Part shown: one piece after another, positions 7,478 through 10,925 of the stretch | How positions within the stretch are numbered: position 1 is the first letter of the stretch | How the letters are laid out: each line of letters opens with the position of its first letter | Origin: Prevotellamassilia sp. | GTDB lineage: Bacteria > Bacteroidota > Bacteroidia > Bacteroidales > Bacteroidaceae | Assembly: GCA_018383375.1 (NCBI GenBank) | Contig: JAHAWW010000307.1 | Span: forward strand, 1 to 10,925 | Direction: 5' to 3' | DNA length: 10,925 nt | Notes under the pieces: model-generated | What the model saw: only the letters and a program-made list of their open reading frames with translations | Database searches by the model: none | Told to the model about the DNA's origin: nothing | Translations under genes and position numbers: made by a program

Positions 7478-9082
7478 TTATTTTATTTCGCTGATGGCAG
7501 CTTTGACGAAGTCGAGGAAGAGCGGATGGGGATGGAGCACAGTGCTGGAATATTCCGGGTGGAACTGAGTGCCGATGTACCATTTGAGTTCGGGCACTTC
7601 GACGATTTCCACCAGTCCGCAGTCGGGGTTGATGCCCACGCAGGCCATGCCGGCCTTTTCATAATCGGCTTGGTAGTCGCCGTTGAATTCATAGCGGTGG
7701 CGGTGGCGTTCGCGGATGACGTTTTCGCCGTAGATGTCGCGCACCTTGCTGCCGGCTTTCAGTTCACATTCATACCCGCCCAGGCGCATTGTGCCGCCCA
7801 TGTTGGTGATATTCTTTTGGTCCTCCATGATGTCGATGACGTTGTGGGTGGTTTTGGAGTCCATTTCGGCACTGTTGGCGTCGGCATAGCCCAAGACGTT
7901 GCGTGCAAACTCAATCACCATCATTTGCATGCCGAGACAGATGCCGAAGGTGGGTTTATTGTGCTCACGGCAATAGCGAGCGGCCAGAATTTTACCCTCT
8001 GTTCCACGTTGTCCGAAGCCCGGGCAGATGACGATGCCCTGCATGGCATCGAGTTGTTCGGCGATGTTGTTTTCGTTGAGTTTCTCGCTGTTGATGAAGT
8101 GCGTTTTCACTTTGTAGTCATTGTATGTGCCTGATTGTGAGAGCGCTTCGAGAATACTCTTATAGGCATCCTGTAGGTCGTATTTGCCGACAAGTCCGAT
8201 GTGGACCTCTTCGGTGGCTTTGTGGCGACGGTCGAGGAATGAGCGCCACGGGCCCAATCCCGGAGTTTCGCCGACGGGCATACCGAGTTTGCGCAGGATG
8301 GTGGCGTCGAGTCCTTGCTCCTGCATGCGCAGAGGCACCTCATAAATTGTGGGCTGGTCGAGACTTTGCACCACGGCGTCGGGAGAGACGTTGCAGAAGT
8401 TGGCCACTTTCTTGCGCAGGCCGGCACCGAGTTCGTGTTCGGTTCGGAGCACGAGGATGTCGGGCTGGATGCCGAGGCTCTGTAATTCTTTGACCGAGTG
8501 TTGTGTGGGTTTGGTCTTGAGCTCTCCGGCAGCGGCGAGATAGGGCACGTAGGTGAGGTGTACGCAAACGGCGTCGCCTCCAAGCTCCCATTTGAGCTGA
8601 CGGATGGCTTCGAGGAAAGGCAGACTCTCAATGTCGCCCACGGTGCCGCCAATTTCAGTGATGACGAAATCATAGTGGGCTTTTTTGCCCAGATAGAGCA
8701 TATCGCGTTTGATTTCGTCGGTGATATGAGGAATAACTTGAATGGTTTTGCCCAAATAGTCTCCGCGACGTTCTTTCTCAATGACGCTCTGATAGATGCG
8801 GCCGGTGGTAACGTTGTTGTTGCGTGTGGTTTTGATGCCGGTGAAACGCTCGTAGTGTCCGAGGTCAAGGTCGGTTTCCTGTCCGTCGTCGGTGACGTAA
8901 CATTCGCCGTGCTCATAGGGGTTGAGCGTTCCCGGGTCGACGTTGATGTAGGGGTCGAACTTCTGGATGGTGATGTTGAAACCGCGAGCCTGAAGCAGTT
9001 TGCCGATTGATGATGAAATGATGCCCTTACCGAGGGAGGAGGCTACGCCTCCGGTCACGAAGATGTATTTGGTCTGTGCCAC
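7478..9082 (-). CDS. pyrG: CTP synthase (glutamine-hydrolysing)
   Basis: PyrG makes CTP from UTP, ATP and glutamine, the last step of pyrimidine nucleotide synthesis, in the cytoplasm. At 534 residues it is of normal length. The N-terminal amidoligase domain starts KYIFVTGGVASSLGKG, with the P-loop-like ATP site at residues 11-20. ITEIGGTVGDIESLPF lies at 141-156, and the UTP/CTP-contacting KTKPTQHSVKEL segment at 189-200. The class I glutaminase domain follows from about residue 293, with CPGFGQRG (353-360), the nucleophile Cys382 in GICLGMQ, and His508/Glu510 in FHPE. The start codon is GTG (9080-9082). An in-frame TAA lies five codons upstream with no ATG between, and the next Met would lose the ATP site, so GTG is well supported. 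A 760-nt non-coding stretch lies upstream; yidC follows 74 nt downstream behind a hairpin. Confidence 0.98.
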   Translation of the reverse strand: MAQTKYIFVTGGVASSLGKGIISSSIGKLLQARGFNITIQKFDPYINVDPGTLNPYEHGECYVTDDGQETDLDLGHYERFTGIKTTRNNNVTTGRIYQSVIEKERRGDYLGKTIQVIPHITDEIKRDMLYLGKKAHYDFVITEIGGTVGDIESLPFLEAIRQLKWELGGDAVCVHLTYVPYLAAAGELKTKPTQHSVKELQSLGIQPDILVLRTEHELGAGLRKKVANFCNVSPDAVVQSLDQPTIYEVPLRMQEQGLDATILRKLGMPVGETPGLGPWRSFLDRRHKATEEVHIGLVGKYDLQDAYKSILEALSQSGTYNDYKVKTHFINSEKLNENNIAEQLDAMQGIVICPGFGQRGTEGKILAARYCREHNKPTFGICLGMQMMVIEFARNVLGYADANSAEMDSKTTHNVIDIMEDQKNITNMGGTMRLGGYECELKAGSKVRDIYGENVIRERHRHRYEFNGDYQADYEKAGMACVGINPDCGLVEIVEVPELKWYIGTQFHPEYSSTVLHPHPLFLDFVKAAISEIK

Positions 9083-9254
9083 GTTGTGAAGGTTTTATGA
9101 TGGTTTGCTCTGATAATAACGATGTGCGCTCTCACTGTCTTTTGGCTTATGCGCACTAAATCGTGGCGAAGTTACTGCAAATGCAGGAGGTGGCCAAAAA
9201 AAGACGTTGATTTTTGGGTGTGCCTCTGCATAAGACTAATCAAGCGAGGGAGTG

Positions 9255-9285
9255 AAGCCTGCATTGACCGGTGCTCTACAGGCTT
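9255..9285. other. Stem-loop in the region upstream of pyrG
   Basis: A 7-bp perfect inverted repeat AAGCCTG (9255-9261) / CAGGCTT (9279-9285) has a 17-nt loop. On the + strand it is followed by TTTGTGG. It lies about 170 nt upstream of the pyrG start and could be part of a folded 5' leader on the - strand. It could also be chance. Confidence 0.35.
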
Positions 9286-9357
9286 TTGTGGAGTGACACC
9301 GCCGTTTTTGTCTTTTTGTTTTTGCCTACAGATTGGTAAATTTGGGTCAGGTAAAAT

Positions 9358-9385
9358 CAAGGAGGCCTTTGTCGGGGCCTCCTTG
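9358..9385. terminator. Strong symmetrical hairpin, possible bidirectional terminator
   Basis: A perfect 10-bp stem CAAGGAGGCC (9358-9367) / GGCCTCCTTG (9376-9385) has an 8-nt loop. On the - strand it is followed by ATTTTACC and preceded by AACAA. On the + strand it is followed by TTGTTTATCG and, further on, CCTTTTTT (9398-9405). On the - strand it lies between the Dabb gene and pyrG, so it may end the upstream transcript or sit early in a pyrG leader. Confidence 0.6.
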
Positions 9386-9410
9386 TTGTTTATCGCGCCT
9401 TTTTTGGTCA

Positions 9411-9458
9411 TAAGGACAGTTTTTCCTGGCCTAAGGATAGTTTTTCGTGCGATAAGGA
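9411..9458. repeat. 21-bp phased tandem repeat (two units plus a partial third)
   Basis: TAAGGACAGTTTTTC at 9411-9425 and TAAGGATAGTTTTTC at 9432-9446 match at 14 of 15 bases, and a further TAAGGA occurs at 9453-9458. The three TAAGGA copies are exactly 21 bp apart, two turns of the DNA helix. Full units (9411-9431 and 9432-9452) agree at 16 of 21 positions. No coding sense is apparent. Confidence 0.7.
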
Positions 9459-9576
9459 TTGAAAATAATTGACGGCTTCGACGGCCAATTTTGGTTACTA
9501 TCTGATTATATTTACCCTAACATCTTATTTGTGCTGATTAAATTATATATTGAAAATCAAGATTATAATACGGTAA

Positions 9577-9595
9577 ATTAAACAATTAGTTTAAT
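9577..9595. promoter_or_regulatory. Perfect AT-rich dyad, possible operator
   Basis: ATTAAAC (9577-9583) and GTTTAAT (9589-9595) form a perfect 7-bp inverted repeat around AATTA. The 19-bp symmetrical site lies in the AT-rich part of the gap, about 500 nt upstream of pyrG and 250 nt downstream of the Dabb gene. It has the size of a dimeric repressor site, but palindromes arise easily in AT-rich DNA. Confidence 0.3.
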
Positions 9596-9716
9596 CAATA
9601 TGGCGATTTAACAGATTTTCTACAAGGTCTAATCAAATGATAAATTTTATATGACAATGTCACACAAGACACAGACTTTTAAACACGCAATAAGTGCTAC
9701 CCAGCCGACCGAGGGG

Positions 9717-9796
9717 TGACTGAGTGTGACTGAATGCTTCAATCACAGCAACTCACATATTATCAAATCGATAACAGGCGTGTGATTGTGTGATTG
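9717..9796. repeat. Short direct and inverted repeats downstream of the Dabb gene
   Basis: TGACTGAGTG (9717-9726) is followed at once by TGACTGAATG (9727-9736), matching 9 of 10 bases. TGTGATTG occurs twice in tandem (9781-9788 and 9789-9796). Its exact inverse CAATCACA lies at 9740-9747, so either copy could pair with it across a loop of 33 or 41 nt. The function is unknown. Confidence 0.5.
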
Positions 9797-9842
9797 GGAA
9801 AAAGGCAACAATTTTGGGGTATAGAAAGCGGGGTTATTTCGT

Positions 9843-10145
9843 TTAGATGAAATAATCCACCACCGTACGAGATGAACGCACCTCGTGGCAATGTTGTGAA
9901 ATCTTTTGATGCTCGGGATGGAGACGATAGCGCTGGAGGGCTTCGGTGTCTTCAACCACAAGGGTGAGCACGGCATCGTAGGCCATAGGGCTCTTGCTTG
10001 TGTTGACGCCCACTTCAATCTGTTTGATTTCGGGCACCACCCCCATGAGGGCTTCGAGGTGTTGTTTCATCCACATAGCGTGGGCTTGGGACGACTGGCC
10101 AAGCGCGCCGTCGATAAATTTCCACATAACGATATGTTTCAGCAT
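9843..10145 (-). CDS. Dabb-domain (stress-responsive alpha/beta barrel) protein
   Basis: This 100-residue protein spans a single Dabb domain, a ferredoxin-like fold that forms dimers. The diagnostic start MLKHIVMWKF, the central LEALMGVVPEIKQIEVGVN (residues 30-48) and the C-terminal pattern LHPEHQKI (75-82) to SRTVVDYFI fit the family closely. Dabb proteins are small, usually cytoplasmic, and mostly of unknown role. Some plant and fungal members are stress-induced or act as cyclases, and that should not be carried over here. It starts with ATG at 10145, uses TAA, and has no Shine-Dalgarno. It lies 129 nt downstream of the GH25 gene on the same strand, a gap wide enough for its own promoter. 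No clear terminator follows directly, and the next strong hairpin is at 9358-9385. Confidence 0.92.
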   Translation of the reverse strand: MLKHIVMWKFIDGALGQSSQAHAMWMKQHLEALMGVVPEIKQIEVGVNTSKSPMAYDAVLTLVVEDTEALQRYRLHPEHQKISQHCHEVRSSRTVVDYFI

Positions 10146-10274
10146 GGGTATAAGATTTTTGAGTGTGAAATGGTTAGTAGTGAGATGTGGAGCGAAGAGA
10201 AGCGGCTGATGCGCGATTGAGCGCCGACGTAGCGGGACTTCTCCTGACGTTTTAGTCTTATTGTTTGCTCTGCC
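10146..10274. other. Gap between the GH25 and Dabb genes
   Basis: The 129 nt hold only a weak inverted repeat, GAGAAG (10197-10202) / CTTCTC (10238-10243), with no T run on the - strand. I see no promoter matching the Bacteroidetes consensus, though the stretch is long enough to carry one. Confidence 0.4.
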
Positions 10275-10925
10275 CTACTCTTCGCCCAGTGTGAGTTGGC
10301 GCAGGGCATAGACAGAACCGTTGAAGCAGTTGATGTCGACGTTGCCTTTGATGCCGGCTACGCGGCCTCGGTCGGTGTGTTGCCAAAAGTGCCAACGGCC
10401 CTCGTAGTGGAGCGTGTCGACATAATAGTGGGCTATCCAGTAGGGATAGTCGTCGAAGACAGGAGTGGAGAGATGACGTGAGCGAAAATTGTGGTAGGTG
10501 TAGAGAATGGGCCGCACGCCATAGTGACGCTCAACGAGACGTAGCCAAACCAACGCGGAGTCGCGAAGGGCGCGAGATGAGAGGTCGCCGGTCTGCTCAA
10601 TGTCGAGCACAGGCGGCAGGTCGCCCGGCTGTAGATGGACATGGCGGACGAAAAAGTCGGCTTGTCGGCGTGCCGAACTGCCGGGCGAATAATAATGGTA
10701 GGCCCCACACATAAGTCCGGCACGACGGGCGCCGTCCATATTCTCGGCAAAGCGCTCGTCGGTGAGGCTGGTGCCCTCGGTGGCTTTGATGAAGGCAAAT
10801 GTGAGAGGACTTCCGCCCACCTCGGCTGACGAGACTTTTTCCCAATCGATGGGGCCTTGATGATGGCTGACGTCGATACCGCGTACGGTAAACTCGACGG
10901 GATAGTCCACCGTGCCAAAGACGCC
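10275..10925 (-). CDS. Glycoside hydrolase family 25 lysozyme (5' end outside window)
   Basis: The frame is open from the right edge to TAG at 10275-10277, giving 216 residues. The GTG at 10910 is within the frame and is not needed as the start. GH25 enzymes are muramidases that cut the MurNAc-GlcNAc bond of peptidoglycan through a TIM-like barrel. Counting from that GTG, the key parts are GIDVSHHQG (residues 11-19, with catalytic-site Asp13), FAFIKATEG (38-46), CGAYHYYSPG (68-77), PPVLDIEQTGD (99-109, with Asp103 and the presumed acid Glu105), YPYWIAHYY (155-163) and VDINCFNG (191-198). The barrel is nearly complete, so the missing upstream part is probably a signal peptide or membrane anchor, which many Bacteroidales GH25 proteins have. 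Likely roles are cell-wall remodelling or attack on other bacteria, which the sequence cannot distinguish. Confidence 0.94.
   Translation of the reverse strand, partial: GVFGTVDYPVEFTVRGIDVSHHQGPIDWEKVSSAEVGGSPLTFAFIKATEGTSLTDERFAENMDGARRAGLMCGAYHYYSPGSSARRQADFFVRHVHLQPGDLPPVLDIEQTGDLSSRALRDSALVWLRLVERHYGVRPILYTYHNFRSRHLSTPVFDDYPYWIAHYYVDTLHYEGRWHFWQHTDRGRVAGIKGNVDINCFNGSVYALRQLTLGEE

Larger units (their letters stand above)
9083..9842. other. 760-nt non-coding stretch upstream of pyrG
   Basis: No convincing gene lies here. The two ORFs on opposite strands (9122-9472 + and 9172-9411 -) have low-complexity or Cys-rich products with no recognisable domain, and they run across hairpins. The part at 9083-9400 has mixed base content with two stem-loops. 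About 9461-9660 is strongly AT-rich. About 9690-9800 is GT/AC-rich with short repeats. It must hold the pyrG promoter and 5' leader and the end of the Dabb-gene transcript. I could not find a good Bacteroidetes promoter (TTG, 19-21 nt, TAnnTTTG) for pyrG. TGCATTTG (9177-9184, - strand) matches the -7 box with one mismatch but lacks a TTG at the right distance. Confidence 0.7.

Noticed and set aside
9172..9411. - strand ORF of 79 codons in the same gap
   Set aside because: It overlaps both stem-loops, has no recognisable domain and no clear initiation region. It is not supported as a gene.
9122..9472. + strand ORF of 116 codons in the pyrG upstream gap
   Set aside because: It is Cys- and Phe-rich with no domain, and it runs through the strong hairpin and the 21-bp repeats. 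It looks like chance open frame.
9470..9500. GGCTTCGACGG resembling a tRNA T-loop
   Set aside because: The flanking bases do not form a 5-bp T stem, and no acceptor, D or anticodon arm is found.
9461..9842. AT-rich block as a replication origin
   Set aside because: No DnaA box (TTATCCACA or its complement) was seen, and neither dnaA nor other origin-linked genes lie nearby.

Overview
The window looks like a chromosomal housekeeping segment from a Bacteroidales bacterium, probably Prevotellaceae-like or Bacteroidaceae-like. The reasons are a dipeptidyl peptidase 5 of the Porphyromonas/Bacteroides type, a YidC with a large periplasmic domain and a Bacteroidetes-style C-terminal half, AT-rich start-codon regions without Shine-Dalgarno sequences, and the overall gene content. 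The genus is inferred, not shown.

Layout. At the left edge the 3' part of a HAD-superfamily phosphatase (phosphoglycolate phosphatase-like) runs on the + strand and stops at 455. All other genes are on the - strand. Read in their own direction from the right edge they are: a GH25 lysozyme (5' end outside the window), a small Dabb-domain protein, a 760-nt non-coding stretch, pyrG (CTP synthase, GTG start), yidC (membrane protein insertase, split into two reading frames), dpp5 (secreted dipeptidyl peptidase), an MFS transporter, and serS (seryl-tRNA synthetase). serS ends in a strong intrinsic terminator facing the HAD gene.

How the genes fit together. dpp5, the MFS transporter and serS are separated by only 35 and 29 nt and form a likely operon. 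An exported enzyme releasing dipeptides followed directly by a 12-helix transporter suggests a peptide-scavenging pair, but the transporter substrate is inferred. pyrG and yidC are both core genes, separated by a hairpin.

The main oddity is yidC. Its open frame breaks in the cytoplasmic loop between the second and third membrane helices, and the two halves overlap by an ATGA (stop/start). Residues expected of an intact YidC continue in the -1 frame just before that ATG, so a recent one-base deletion or a sequencing error is the simplest explanation. A translationally coupled split insertase is the more exciting alternative. The 760-nt gap upstream of pyrG holds hairpins, a 21-bp phased repeat and a perfect AT-rich dyad, with no convincing gene. 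I found no mobile element, CRISPR array, tRNA, rRNA or defence system, and nothing that clearly amounts to a new multi-gene system.
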